Part shown: positions 1 through 6,862 of the stretch, one piece after another | How the letters are laid out: every line of letters starts with the position of its first letter | Position numbering within the stretch: the first letter of the stretch is position 1 | NCBI GenBank assembly: GCA_018335615.1 | Contig: JAGXRS010000378.1 | Location: forward strand, 1-7,024 | Source of the DNA: Hydrogenophaga sp. | GTDB taxonomy: Bacteria > Pseudomonadota > Gammaproteobacteria > Burkholderiales > Burkholderiaceae_C | Length of the DNA: 7,024 nucleotides | Reading direction: 5' to 3' | The notes under the pieces: model-generated | Seen by the model: only the letters and a program-made list of their open reading frames with translations | What the model was told of the DNA's origin: nothing | Databases searched by the model: none | Program-made: the position numbers and the translations under genes

Positions 1-290
1 GTGACCAGCAGGTACACCAGCGACAGGCCACCCGCCAGCGCAGCCCGCCCCCAGGTGACGAACCAGGGCGATAGCTGGGGCGTGTCCAGGGTGCCGGTGG
101 CCAGGCGCGTCATGGGCAGGGTGAGCGCGAACACCACCACGCCCACCAGTCCGAGCCACAAGCCCAGGGTTTCGTCGCGGCTGCCGTGTGCGGTCACTGC
201 CATGGTGGCGGTGACGCGGCTCTCGGGAGTACCTTGGCCCCCCGGGCTGCGGTGCAAGCTGGCTTGGGAACGGCCTGGCGCGGTGCTCAT
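1..290 (-). CDS. EamA/DMT-family membrane transporter, N-terminal part (cut by left edge)
   Basis: Only the first 96 codons are present; the gene continues past base 1. The translation has a polar, probably cytoplasmic N-terminus of about 40 residues. A hydrophobic helix follows at about residues 42-60 (LGLWLGLVGVVVFALTLPMT), then TRLA, a short loop, WGRAALAGG and the start of a second helix. This pattern (glycine-rich first helix, a FALTLP-like end, then GRA.LA) is typical of the first EamA repeat in drug/metabolite transporters, inner-membrane carriers of about 300 residues with ten helices. The ATG at 290-288 is chosen because it overlaps the stop of the upstream LysE gene as ATGA and has GGAG seven bases before it. 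An in-frame ATG at 203-201 would give a more usual short N-terminus. The substrate cannot be told; linkage to a LysE-type exporter suggests amino acid or metabolite export. The family call is by eye from one helix and a half. Confidence 0.78.
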   Translation of the reverse strand, partial: MSTAPGRSQASLHRSPGGQGTPESRVTATMAVTAHGSRDETLGLWLGLVGVVVFALTLPMTRLATGTLDTPQLSPWFVTWGRAALAGGLSLVYLLV

Positions 291-952
291 GCGCCCGCTC
301 CGGCAGTGCTGGCGCCCGATAGGCCCATGCCCGTGGCGAGCATCCAGGCCGCGGTGAGCACCAGGGCCAGTGCCATCAGGCGGTTGAACACCAGCAGCCG
401 TGTACCCGTGGCGACACCGTCAACCACCGGGCCGGCCAGCCAATGGCGCAGCAGCGAGCCCACGGTGGCATAGGTGAGGTTGCTCAAAAAAGCGTAGGCC
501 AGCAGCACCGGCAGCACCTGCACGAAGCGCACAGTCGCATCGGGCCGCCCGGCCACCCAGCCAGCCACGATGGAGAGCGCCAGCATCCAGGCCTTGATGT
601 TCAGAAATTGCAGCAGAACGCCTTGCGAGAAGCTCACGTTCAGGCGCTCGGCGCTCACGTTGCTCAGGCTGCGGCTACCCGAAAGCCGCCACGCGAGCCA
701 CAGCAGGTAGCCCACGCCGCCCACCAGAATGCCGCCGCGCAGCAGCGGTAGCGCCACCACCAATGAACCCACGCCGCCGGCGCACAGGGCAAACAGCAAG
801 CCCCAGCCCACCGGTACGGCACTCACAAAGCGCAGCGCACGGCGCAGGCCGAGGTTGGCCGCGATGGCGGTGGACAACGTGGTGTTGGGGCCGGGCGTGA
901 AGCTCGTGGCCGTGGCCAGCACCAGCAGGGCGCTGAATTCGGCAGCGGTCAT
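287..952 (-). CDS. LysE/RhtB-family amino acid exporter
   Basis: The product is a predicted inner-membrane exporter of 221 residues, close to the usual 200-220 for the LysE/RhtB group, which exports amino acids such as lysine, arginine, threonine or homoserine. Visible family marks are the first helix ending in SFTPGPNTTL (PGPN at residues 20-23), the GxxxG-rich second helix, GYLLWLAWRL near 81-90, and QFLNIKAWMLAL near 115-126 (the NxKAW element). About six hydrophobic segments are seen: 5-25, 43-66, 68-90, 108-135, 145-168 and 190-210. The open frame extends up to 1015, but the ATG at 952 is preferred. It has GTGGAG five bases before it, and the family starts a few residues before the first helix, whereas the extra 21 residues are polar and arginine-rich. 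It forms an operon with the EamA-type gene and lies divergent from a MocR regulator that may control it. The exact substrate is unknown. Confidence 0.9.
   Translation of the reverse strand: MTAAEFSALLVLATATSFTPGPNTTLSTAIAANLGLRRALRFVSAVPVGWGLLFALCAGGVGSLVVALPLLRGGILVGGVGYLLWLAWRLSGSRSLSNVSAERLNVSFSQGVLLQFLNIKAWMLALSIVAGWVAGRPDATVRFVQVLPVLLAYAFLSNLTYATVGSLLRHWLAGPVVDGVATGTRLLVFNRLMALALVLTAAWMLATGMGLSGASTAGAGA
298..301 (-). promoter_or_regulatory. Ribosome binding site for the EamA gene, inside the end of the LysE gene
   Basis: On the minus strand GGAG lies seven bases before the ATG at 290. Start and stop overlap as ATGA (290-287). This arrangement usually means a ribosome finishing the LysE gene can restart on the next gene, so it supports the 290 start over the internal ATG at 203. 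Confidence 0.6.
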
Positions 953-957
953 GCGCA

Positions 958-961
958 CTCC
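958..961 (-). promoter_or_regulatory. Ribosome binding site deciding the LysE gene start
   Basis: On the minus strand GGAG (within GTGGAG) sits five bases before the ATG at 952. It argues for this start over the upstream ATG at 1015, which would add 21 polar residues not expected in the family. Confidence 0.6.
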
Positions 962-1074
962 ACGGAGCGGTGCCGGTCCTTGGTGGGTACGCGACCTGTG
1001 GCGGTGCGCGAACAAAGTGGGCGGAAGGCTGGCGGGGCTTGTCGGTACATGTCGAGCACTTTATCCTCAGACAA

Positions 1075-1092
1075 CCATACACAAGCCATACA
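1075..1092. repeat. Tandem CCATACA direct repeat with 11-bp period (operator candidate)
   Basis: Two identical CCATACA heptamers lie at 1075-1081 and 1086-1092, one helical turn apart, so both would face the same side of the DNA. A weaker GATACAC copy occurs at 1134-1140. MocR regulators such as GabR and PdxR are known to bind direct repeats in front of their own and neighbouring divergent genes. The repeat is seen directly; its role as a binding site is inferred. Confidence 0.45.
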
Positions 1093-1103
1093 GTTGATGG
1101 GTT

Positions 1104-1117
1104 CAGTTTAAAAACTG
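1104..1117. repeat. Inverted repeat CAGTTT-AA-AAACTG in the divergent region
   Basis: Six-base arms are perfectly complementary around a two-base centre. A third CAGTT copy at 1091-1095 lies within ACAGTT (1090-1095), which pairs with AACTGT at 1113-1118, giving an alternative, wider inverted repeat. Such a cluster in the AT-rich part of a divergent promoter looks like an operator. It is too short, and has no suitable tail, to be a terminator. Function is inferred. Confidence 0.4.
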
Positions 1118-1143
1118 TGTGGCTCTCGCTGTCGATACACGCC

Positions 1144-2646
1144 ATGCTGACCGAATCCACCGCCTTGTCCAGCCCTGATGCCTTGGCCGTTGCCCCGGCC
1201 CTCACCCGAACCGCATCGCAGACGCTGGCCGAGCAGTTGGCGGCTCGCTTTGCCGACCGCATCCGTGACCGCCTCCTGGCGCCCGGCAGCCGCTTGCCCA
1301 GCGTGCGGCAATGCGCGGCGCAGCACGGGCTGAACCCGTCTACCGTGGTGGCGGCCTACGACCTGCTGCTGGCGCACGGGCTGGTGCAGGCGCAGCGCAA
1401 CCGGGGCTTTTTCGTGCGCGAGCGGACACCACTGCGGGACGCCGGGCCGGGTAGTACCGGCCTGGCCGCGTTAGTGGCGGCGCCTGGAGACCGGGGCGAC
1501 GCGTCAGTCCGCATCGCCGCGCCAGTGAACGCGGCGGCACTGATTCGCGCCATGTTCCATCCCGCGGGCTCGCAGCCGCAGCCCGGCATGGGCGCGTTTC
1601 CGCCCGACTGGATGGCCGCCACCTTCATGCAGGCCGCCGTGCGTCGGGTGAGCACGCCGCAGGCCCTGGCCGACAGCTCGCTGCGCTACGGCGAGCCGCT
1701 GGGCGACGGCCACCTGCGCCGCGTGCTGGCCGACCGCCTGCAGGTGATGGGCCTGCCGGCCGAGCCGCAGCACATCATCACCACGGTGGGCGCCACACAC
1801 GCGCTGGACATCGTCAGCCGCACCCTGCTCAAGCCGGGCGACTGCGTGATGGTGGAGGAGCCGGGCTGGGCGGTGGAGTTCGCCCGGCTCGACGCCATGG
1901 GCATGCGCATCCTGCCGGTGCCGCGCGGCCCGGCGGGCCCCGATCTGGCGGTGATGGCGCGTTACTGCGAGGCGCATGCACCCAAGCTCTTCGTGAGCGT
2001 GAGCGTGCTGCACAACCCGACCGGCTATTGCCTCTCGCCCGCGAGCGCGCACCGCGTGCTGCAACTGGCGCAGCAGCACGACTTTCATGTGGTGGAAGAC
2101 GATACCTACGGCCACATCGCGCCCGAGCACGCCACCCGCATGAGCGTGCTCGACGGCCTGCAGCGCACCATCTATGTGAGCGGCTTCGCCAAGATCCTGG
2201 CGCCCAACTGGCGCGTGGGCTACCTCGCAGCGCCCGGGGCCTGGGTGGAGCGCTTGCTGGACACCAAGCTGCTCACCACCCTCACCACCCCCAGCTTGCT
2301 GGAGCGTGCGCTGGCGCACTGCATCGAACAAGGCCAGTTGCGGCGCCATGCGCAGCGCATCCGCACCCGGCTCGACGCCGCGCGCGGACGCAGCGTCCAT
2401 CTCGCGCAGGCGGCGGGCTGCCGCTTCGTGGCCGCGCCTTCGGGTTTGTTTGGCTGGGTCGACACCGGCGTGGACACCGAGGCGCTGGCTCAGCGCATGC
2501 TGGACGAGGGCATCCTGATCGCGCCTGGTGCGCTGTTCCATGCCGCGCGCGCCCCCAGCACGCTCATGCGCATCAACTTTGCCACCACGCAGGACGCGGC
2601 ATTCTGGCAGGTGTTCAGCCGCCTTGCGGGTGCACGCGGGTCGTGA
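1144..2646 (+). CDS. MocR-type transcription regulator (GntR winged helix fused to an aminotransferase-like domain)
   Basis: The product is a 500-residue cytoplasmic DNA-binding regulator with bound pyridoxal phosphate expected. Residues about 27-92 form the GntR-type winged helix, including PGSRLPSVR and a wing ending RNRGFFV. Residues about 130-497 have the fold-type I aminotransferase pattern: HNPTG at 290-294, EDDTY at 318-322 (an Asp for the pyridine nitrogen and a Tyr), the PLP-binding lysine K350 in SGFAKILAP, and R476 in MRINF, likely to bind a substrate carboxylate. All key residues are kept, so it should bind PLP and perhaps an amino acid or amine effector. The frame is open from 970, but the ATG at 1144 gives the usual short lead before the helix-turn-helix; it lacks a clear Shine-Dalgarno. 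Its divergent position suggests it controls the LysE/EamA exporter pair and itself. A true aminotransferase role is unlikely given the DNA-binding domain. The target amino acid is unknown. Confidence 0.92.
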   Translation: MLTESTALSSPDALAVAPALTRTASQTLAEQLAARFADRIRDRLLAPGSRLPSVRQCAAQHGLNPSTVVAAYDLLLAHGLVQAQRNRGFFVRERTPLRDAGPGSTGLAALVAAPGDRGDASVRIAAPVNAAALIRAMFHPAGSQPQPGMGAFPPDWMAATFMQAAVRRVSTPQALADSSLRYGEPLGDGHLRRVLADRLQVMGLPAEPQHIITTVGATHALDIVSRTLLKPGDCVMVEEPGWAVEFARLDAMGMRILPVPRGPAGPDLAVMARYCEAHAPKLFVSVSVLHNPTGYCLSPASAHRVLQLAQQHDFHVVEDDTYGHIAPEHATRMSVLDGLQRTIYVSGFAKILAPNWRVGYLAAPGAWVERLLDTKLLTTLTTPSLLERALAHCIEQGQLRRHAQRIRTRLDAARGRSVHLAQAAGCRFVAAPSGLFGWVDTGVDTEALAQRMLDEGILIAPGALFHAARAPSTLMRINFATTQDAAFWQVFSRLAGARGS

Positions 2647-2652
2647 TGTCCT

Positions 2653-2669
2653 CACCCTTGCATGGGGTG
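2653..2669. terminator. Short hairpin between convergent genes, possible weak bidirectional terminator
   Basis: CACCC (2653-2657) and GGGTG (2665-2669) can pair around a seven-base loop. The hairpin fills most of the 24-bp space between the MocR stop and the kinase stop. No T-run follows on either strand, so intrinsic termination is doubtful; it is recorded because it is the only stem in the gap. Confidence 0.22.
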
Positions 2670-2670
2670 T

Positions 2671-4881
2671 TCATGTGCCGGCACTGGGTGGGGCCACGCC
2701 TGGCCCGCTGTACTCATCGCTTGTCAGCAGCCCGGCCAGGCGGGTGTTGATCTGGCGCACCTCGGTCTGCATCAGCGGCAGGGCGCGTTCGAACAGGCTC
2801 CACTCGCCCGACCGAGCGGCCAACTCCAGCCCCTTGGCCAGTCGCGCACCGCGCTCGGCGGTCATGCTGCCCAGCGAACCCTTGAGGCCGTGGGCATGGG
2901 CCACGGCCGAGGCGGTGTCTCGCGTCGCCAGGGCCTGCTGCATGGCGCTCAGGCGGCGCCCCATGTCATCGTGCAAGGCCTGGGCCAGCTGTCTCAGCGT
3001 GGACTCGTCACCATCCAGTCGGCGCCTGAGCTTGTCCAGGTCCAGCGATTCGGCCTGGGCGGCCGCACGCGGTGCGGGCTTCTCGGGCGCCGGCGCCGGC
3101 GCTCTGCGCTCATCACCCTGGGGGTGCATCGCGGCGCGCTGCAGCGCGCGGTCTATCTCGTGCATCAGCGCCTGAGGACTCACCGGCTTCGGCGTGTAGC
3201 CATCCATGCCAGCTTGCAGGCACAGCTCATGGTCGCCGCGCATGGCGTTGGCCGTGACCGCAACGATGGGCGTGCGCGGCAGTCGGCGTCGGGCCTCGAT
3301 CTCGCGGATCTTCTGCGTCGCGTCCAGACCGCTCATGCCGGGCATCTGCACGTCCATCAGCACCAGATCGATGCCACCTTGCTCCCACTGTGCCACCGCC
3401 TGCGCCCCGCCCGTGGCGACCCGCACGGTGCAGCCCAGGCGCAGCAGCAGCTGGCGCATCATCAGTTCATTGACGGCGTTGTCTTCTGCCAACAGCACCA
3501 CCAGTCCGGCGTAGCGCGGGCCCGCCTGCGCGATCTCGCTGAGCTCGGCGGGCGCCGTCATCGGACCGGCCTCGCCCTCGGCTGCGGCGGCCCGCAAGGG
3601 CAACAACAAGGTGAAGGTGCTGCCCTGGCCCAGCTCGCTGTTGAGCGTGATCTCGCCACCCATCAGGCGCGCCAGCCGGGAGCAGATGGCCAAACCCAGT
3701 CCGCTGCCGCCGTAGCGCCGAGCCGTGGATGCATCGGCCTGCGTGAAGGCGTCAAAAATGCCCGCCTGGTGCTTTTGGGCGATGCCCACGCCGCTGTCCT
3801 GTACCTGCAGACGCAGGCGGGCCCGCTGCGAGCCCTGGGCTGGCAGCATCTGGGCTTTGACCACGATGCGCCCCCCGCGTGGCGTGAACTTCAGCGCGTT
3901 GGACAACAGGTTGCCCAGCACCTGACGCAGGCGACCGGGATCGCCGCGCACGGCATGGGGCAGGGCCGGGTCGAGTTCGAGTTGGCAGCCAACGGGCTTG
4001 CGGCGGGCCTGCTCCGCGTAAGGGCCCACGGCCTCTTCGATGGTGCGCCGCAGGTTGAAGCGCACGTCTTCCACCTCCAGTTTGCCGGCTTCGATGCGCG
4101 AGAGGTCCAGGATGTCGTTGAGCAACGCCAGCAAGGCGTGCGCCGAGCTGTCCATCAGTTCCAGCCAGCTGGCCTGCTCGGCGTTCAGTGGCGAGTCCAT
4201 CAGCATGCGCGTGAGACCCATCAGCGCGTTCAGTGGCGTGCGGACTTCGTGGCTGACGTTGGCAAGGAATTCGCTTTTCGCGCGGCTTGCCTGTTCGGCC
4301 AGCTCGCGGGCGCGCTCGCTGTCCTGCTCCATGCGCTTGCGCTCGCCAATGTCGGCCAGCGTGCCCATCAGGCGCAGTGGCTTGCCGCGGTGGTCGTGCT
4401 CGGCCACCATGCCGTGCGTCTCGACCCAGATCCAGCCATCGGCGGTTTTCACGCGGTGCTGCAACACAGCGCGCTGCGTGCTTCCGTGCTGCAACGCGGT
4501 CTGCACGGATTGCAGGGTGGGTAGGTCGTCGGGGTGAACGCGCGCCAGCAGATCGTCCACAGCCCAGAATCCGTCCATGGCGATATCGCCGATCAGCTCG
4601 CCCCAGCGCGCGGTCAGGAACACCTGGTCGGCGGGTAGCTGCCAGTCCCAGAGCGCCAGGCCGGCAGCGTCCACCGCCAGCTGCAGGCGATCGCGGGTTT
4701 CGTCGAGAGCTTCTTCCGCCAGCAGCCGGCTGTTCGATTCACGGTGAACCGAACTGCGCAGCCGATCCAGCTCGGCATTCTGGCGATCCAACTCGGCGAG
4801 CAGGCGCTGCGTTCGCTCCCGCTCCACACGCAACTCGTTCAGCGAGCGCTGCAGGTCCTGGGCGAGGCGGTCTGGCGTCAT
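2671..4881 (-). CDS. Soluble hybrid sensor histidine kinase: PAS, HisKA, HATPase, receiver, HPt
   Basis: This 736-residue protein is a tripartite (BarA/ArcB-like) phosphorelay kinase. A charged heptad-like coiled coil covers residues 1-66. A PAS domain of the PAS_3 kind follows at about 67-180 (WGELIGD, RVHPDD, ADGWIWVETHG, ADIGERKR). The HisKA phospho-acceptor is H211 in ANVSHEVRTPLN. The ATPase has an N box around 324-331 (NLLSNALK), DSGVGIA at 362-368 and GGSGLGLAI at 391-399. The receiver at about 460-580 has E466/D467, the acceptor D510 in LVLMDVQMPG, T543 and K565. An Ala/Pro linker (593-610) leads to an HPt domain with H664 in HAHGLKGS. No signal peptide or membrane helix is seen, so it should sense a cytosolic cue through the PAS domain. 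An in-frame stop 15 bases upstream makes the ATG at 4881 the first possible start, although no Shine-Dalgarno is apparent. It lies 44 bp after uup and is probably co-transcribed. Its final response-regulator partner is not in the window. Confidence 0.95.
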   Translation of the reverse strand: MTPDRLAQDLQRSLNELRVERERTQRLLAELDRQNAELDRLRSSVHRESNSRLLAEEALDETRDRLQLAVDAAGLALWDWQLPADQVFLTARWGELIGDIAMDGFWAVDDLLARVHPDDLPTLQSVQTALQHGSTQRAVLQHRVKTADGWIWVETHGMVAEHDHRGKPLRLMGTLADIGERKRMEQDSERARELAEQASRAKSEFLANVSHEVRTPLNALMGLTRMLMDSPLNAEQASWLELMDSSAHALLALLNDILDLSRIEAGKLEVEDVRFNLRRTIEEAVGPYAEQARRKPVGCQLELDPALPHAVRGDPGRLRQVLGNLLSNALKFTPRGGRIVVKAQMLPAQGSQRARLRLQVQDSGVGIAQKHQAGIFDAFTQADASTARRYGGSGLGLAICSRLARLMGGEITLNSELGQGSTFTLLLPLRAAAAEGEAGPMTAPAELSEIAQAGPRYAGLVVLLAEDNAVNELMMRQLLLRLGCTVRVATGGAQAVAQWEQGGIDLVLMDVQMPGMSGLDATQKIREIEARRRLPRTPIVAVTANAMRGDHELCLQAGMDGYTPKPVSPQALMHEIDRALQRAAMHPQGDERRAPAPAPEKPAPRAAAQAESLDLDKLRRRLDGDESTLRQLAQALHDDMGRRLSAMQQALATRDTASAVAHAHGLKGSLGSMTAERGARLAKGLELAARSGEWSLFERALPLMQTEVRQINTRLAGLLTSDEYSGPGVAPPSAGT

Positions 4882-4925
4882 GGGTGTTGGAGTGGTTCAG
4901 CGATGGGCAGGCACGCAGGCATAGG

Positions 4926-6836
4926 TCAGCTGCCGCCCAGCATTTCCCACCGCTCCATGGCCTTGAGCCATTCTTGTTCGATATCGGCAAGTCGTGCGCC
5001 AAGTTGAGCTGCCCGCGCCGGGTCGCTGTTGTACAGCTGACCATCCTGCAGTCCGGCCTGGATCGTCGCCTGCTCGGTTTCCAGTGCCGCGATGCGGTCG
5101 GGCAGGGCGTCAAACTCGCGCTGCTCCTTGTAGCTGAGCTTCTTCTTCACCACCGGGGCGCTGAAGGGTGTCGGGGCATTCCCCGCGGCGGGGGTGGGTG
5201 CCTTGCCGGCGGGCACAGGCTGGGCTGCGTCGCGCCCACGCTGGATCGCTTGCGCCCGTGCCGACTGCGTCATCCAGTCCTGCACGTCACCCACATACTC
5301 GCGCCAGCGGCCTTCGCCTTCGGACACGATGGTGCTCGTCACCACGTTGTCCAGGAAGCGCCGGTCGTGGCTGACCAGAAACACCGTGCCTTCGTACTGC
5401 TGCAGCAAATCTTCCAGCAGCTCCAGCGTGTCGATGTCCAGGTCGTTGGTGGGTTCGTCCAGCACCAGCACATTCGCCGGGCGGGCAAACAGGCGCGCCA
5501 GCAGCAGCCGGTTGCGCTCGCCACCGGAGAGCGTGCGCACCGGTGCGTTGGCACGCGCGGGCGAAAACAGGAAGTCGCTCAGGTAGCTCTTCACATGGGT
5601 GCGCTTGTTGCCGATCTCGATCCACTCGCTGCCGGGGCTGATGAAATCTTCCAGCGTAGCGTCCAGATCGATCTGGTCGCGCATCTGGTCAAAGTAAGCC
5701 ACGTTCTGCTTGCTGCCCAGGCGCACAGTGCCACTGTCGGGCGCCAGTTCGCCGAGGATGATCTTCAGCAGCGTCGTCTTGCCGGCGCCGTTCGGGCCGA
5801 TCAGGCCGATCTTGTCGCCACGCAGCACCGTTCCGGTGAAGTCGCGGATCACCGTGCGCAGTCCGCCATCGGCGGTCGGGAACGACTTGGTGACCTTTTC
5901 CAACTCGGCCACGATCTTTCCGCTGGCCGACCCGCTGGCCACTTCCAGTTTCACGCTGCCCAACGCGTCGCGGCGCTGCGCCCGCTGCGCCCGCAGCGCT
6001 TCCAGACGGGTGATGCGGCCCTGTGCACGCGTGCGGCGCGCCTCCACGCCTTTGCGGATCCACACTTCCTCCTGCGCCAGCAGCTTGTCCGCACGGGCGG
6101 CGATCACCGCCTCCTGCGCCATCTGCTCTTCCTTCAGTAACTGGTACTGGGCGAAGTTACCGGGGTAGCTGAGCAAGCGCCCGCGGTCCAGCTCGATCAT
6201 GCGTGTGGCCACACGGTCCAGAAACGCCCGGTCGTGGCTGATGGTCACCACGCTGCCCTTGTATTCCAGCAACAGATCTTCCAGCCAGGTGATGCTGTCC
6301 AGGTCCAGATGGTTGGTGGGTTCGTCCAGCAGCAGCACGTCGGGGCGACTCACCAGCGCCTGCGCCAAGGCCACGCGCTTCTTGTTGCCGCCCGAGAGGG
6401 CGCCGACCTTCACATCGCCCTCCAGATGCAGGCGATGCAGCGTTTCCTCGACGCGCTGCTCCCAGTTCCACGCATCCAGTGCTTCAATGCGGTTCTGCAG
6501 CGCATCCAGGTCGAGGCCGTCCGCACCGCTCAGGTACAGGTCGCGTGCAGCCCTGGCATCGGCCAGGCCGACGCTGGCAGCCTCAAACACGCTGCTGCCC
6601 AGATCCAGAATGGGCTCCTGCGGCACATAGGCGATGCGCAGGCCCGTCTGTACCTGCAGCAAGCCGTCGTCGGGCTTCTCAAGTCCGGCCAGTATCTTCA
6701 GCATGGAAGACTTGCCGGTGCCGTTGCGGCCGATCAGGCCCACCCGCTCTTGGGCTTCTAGTGAAAAGTCGGTGTGGTCGAGCAGCGCAACGTGGCCAAA
6801 GGCCAGTTGGGCATCCTGCAGGGTGATGAGAGCCAT
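4926..6836 (-). CDS. uup: ABC-F family ATPase Uup
   Basis: The product is a 636-residue cytosolic protein with two ATP-binding cassettes and no membrane part, the ABC-F layout; E. coli Uup is about the same length. Cassette 1 has Walker A GRNGTGKSS (36-44), signature LSGGNKKR (147-154), Walker B LLLDEPTNHLD (168-178) and SHDR at 200-203. A charged helical linker with many Arg and Lys follows at about 223-300. Cassette 2 has GPNGAGKTT (347-355), LSGGERNR (436-443), LVLDEPTNDLD (457-467) and SHDR at 489-492. After an Ala/Pro-rich tether (about 535-562) comes a C-terminal coiled coil (565-632) beginning KKKLSYKEQREF, the hallmark that separates Uup from EttA. In E. coli, uup loss raises precise excision of transposons, its C-terminal domain binds branched DNA, and ABC-F proteins act on ribosomes. 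Both catalytic glutamates are kept. The start at 6836 gives the normal N-terminus; no clear Shine-Dalgarno precedes it, so the leader may be short. Confidence 0.94.
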   Translation of the reverse strand: MALITLQDAQLAFGHVALLDHTDFSLEAQERVGLIGRNGTGKSSMLKILAGLEKPDDGLLQVQTGLRIAYVPQEPILDLGSSVFEAASVGLADARAARDLYLSGADGLDLDALQNRIEALDAWNWEQRVEETLHRLHLEGDVKVGALSGGNKKRVALAQALVSRPDVLLLDEPTNHLDLDSITWLEDLLLEYKGSVVTISHDRAFLDRVATRMIELDRGRLLSYPGNFAQYQLLKEEQMAQEAVIAARADKLLAQEEVWIRKGVEARRTRAQGRITRLEALRAQRAQRRDALGSVKLEVASGSASGKIVAELEKVTKSFPTADGGLRTVIRDFTGTVLRGDKIGLIGPNGAGKTTLLKIILGELAPDSGTVRLGSKQNVAYFDQMRDQIDLDATLEDFISPGSEWIEIGNKRTHVKSYLSDFLFSPARANAPVRTLSGGERNRLLLARLFARPANVLVLDEPTNDLDIDTLELLEDLLQQYEGTVFLVSHDRRFLDNVVTSTIVSEGEGRWREYVGDVQDWMTQSARAQAIQRGRDAAQPVPAGKAPTPAAGNAPTPFSAPVVKKKLSYKEQREFDALPDRIAALETEQATIQAGLQDGQLYNSDPARAAQLGARLADIEQEWLKAMERWEMLGGS

Positions 6837-6862
6837 GTAAGTGTCTGAGTGGAGTAGCCGCG

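Larger units (their letters stand above)
953..1143. promoter_or_regulatory. Divergent intergenic regulatory region between the exporter and MocR genes
   Basis: This 191-bp region separates two divergent starts. The stretch from about 1058 to 1118 is clearly more AT-rich than its surroundings and contains all the repeats noted separately. A possible mocR promoter on the plus strand is TTGTCG (1040-1045), a 16-base spacer, then TATCCT (1062-1067), four of six matches in each box. It would place the repeats at and just after the transcription start. On the minus strand GGATAAAGT near 1066-1058 could be a -10 region, but I see no good -35 partner. Promoter positions are guesses; that the region holds both promoters follows from gene layout. 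Confidence 0.5.

Noticed and set aside
1..357. A plus-strand frame at the left edge
   Set aside because: The opposite strand carries a membrane-protein pattern (EamA) and the end of the LysE gene with an ATGA junction; the plus-strand peptide is Arg/Pro-rich without hydrophobic or motif structure.
675..1262. A 195-codon minus-strand frame crossing the divergent region
   Set aside because: It overlaps the start of the MocR gene and the first half of the LysE gene in another frame and would remove the intergenic region. It has no family resemblance.
1504..2655. A 383-codon open frame on the minus strand
   Set aside because: It is the antisense of the MocR aminotransferase domain, with His/Ala/Arg/Gln-rich low-complexity translation and no motif.
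3061..3110. GCC/GGC-rich simple sequence in the kinase gene
   Set aside because: It encodes the Ala/Pro linker between receiver and HPt domains, a common flexible tether; not a repeat element.
2662..4524. A 620-codon open frame on the plus strand
   Set aside because: It lies wholly opposite the hybrid kinase gene, whose domains and catalytic residues are all intact. The plus-strand translation is rich in Gln, His, Ala and Arg without domain motifs, as expected for an antisense shadow in high-GC DNA.
4287..6140. A 617-codon open frame on the plus strand
   Set aside because: It runs antisense across the kinase N-terminus, the intergenic gap and most of uup. It shows no recognisable motif and an Arg/Ala/Pro-rich composition typical of shadow frames.
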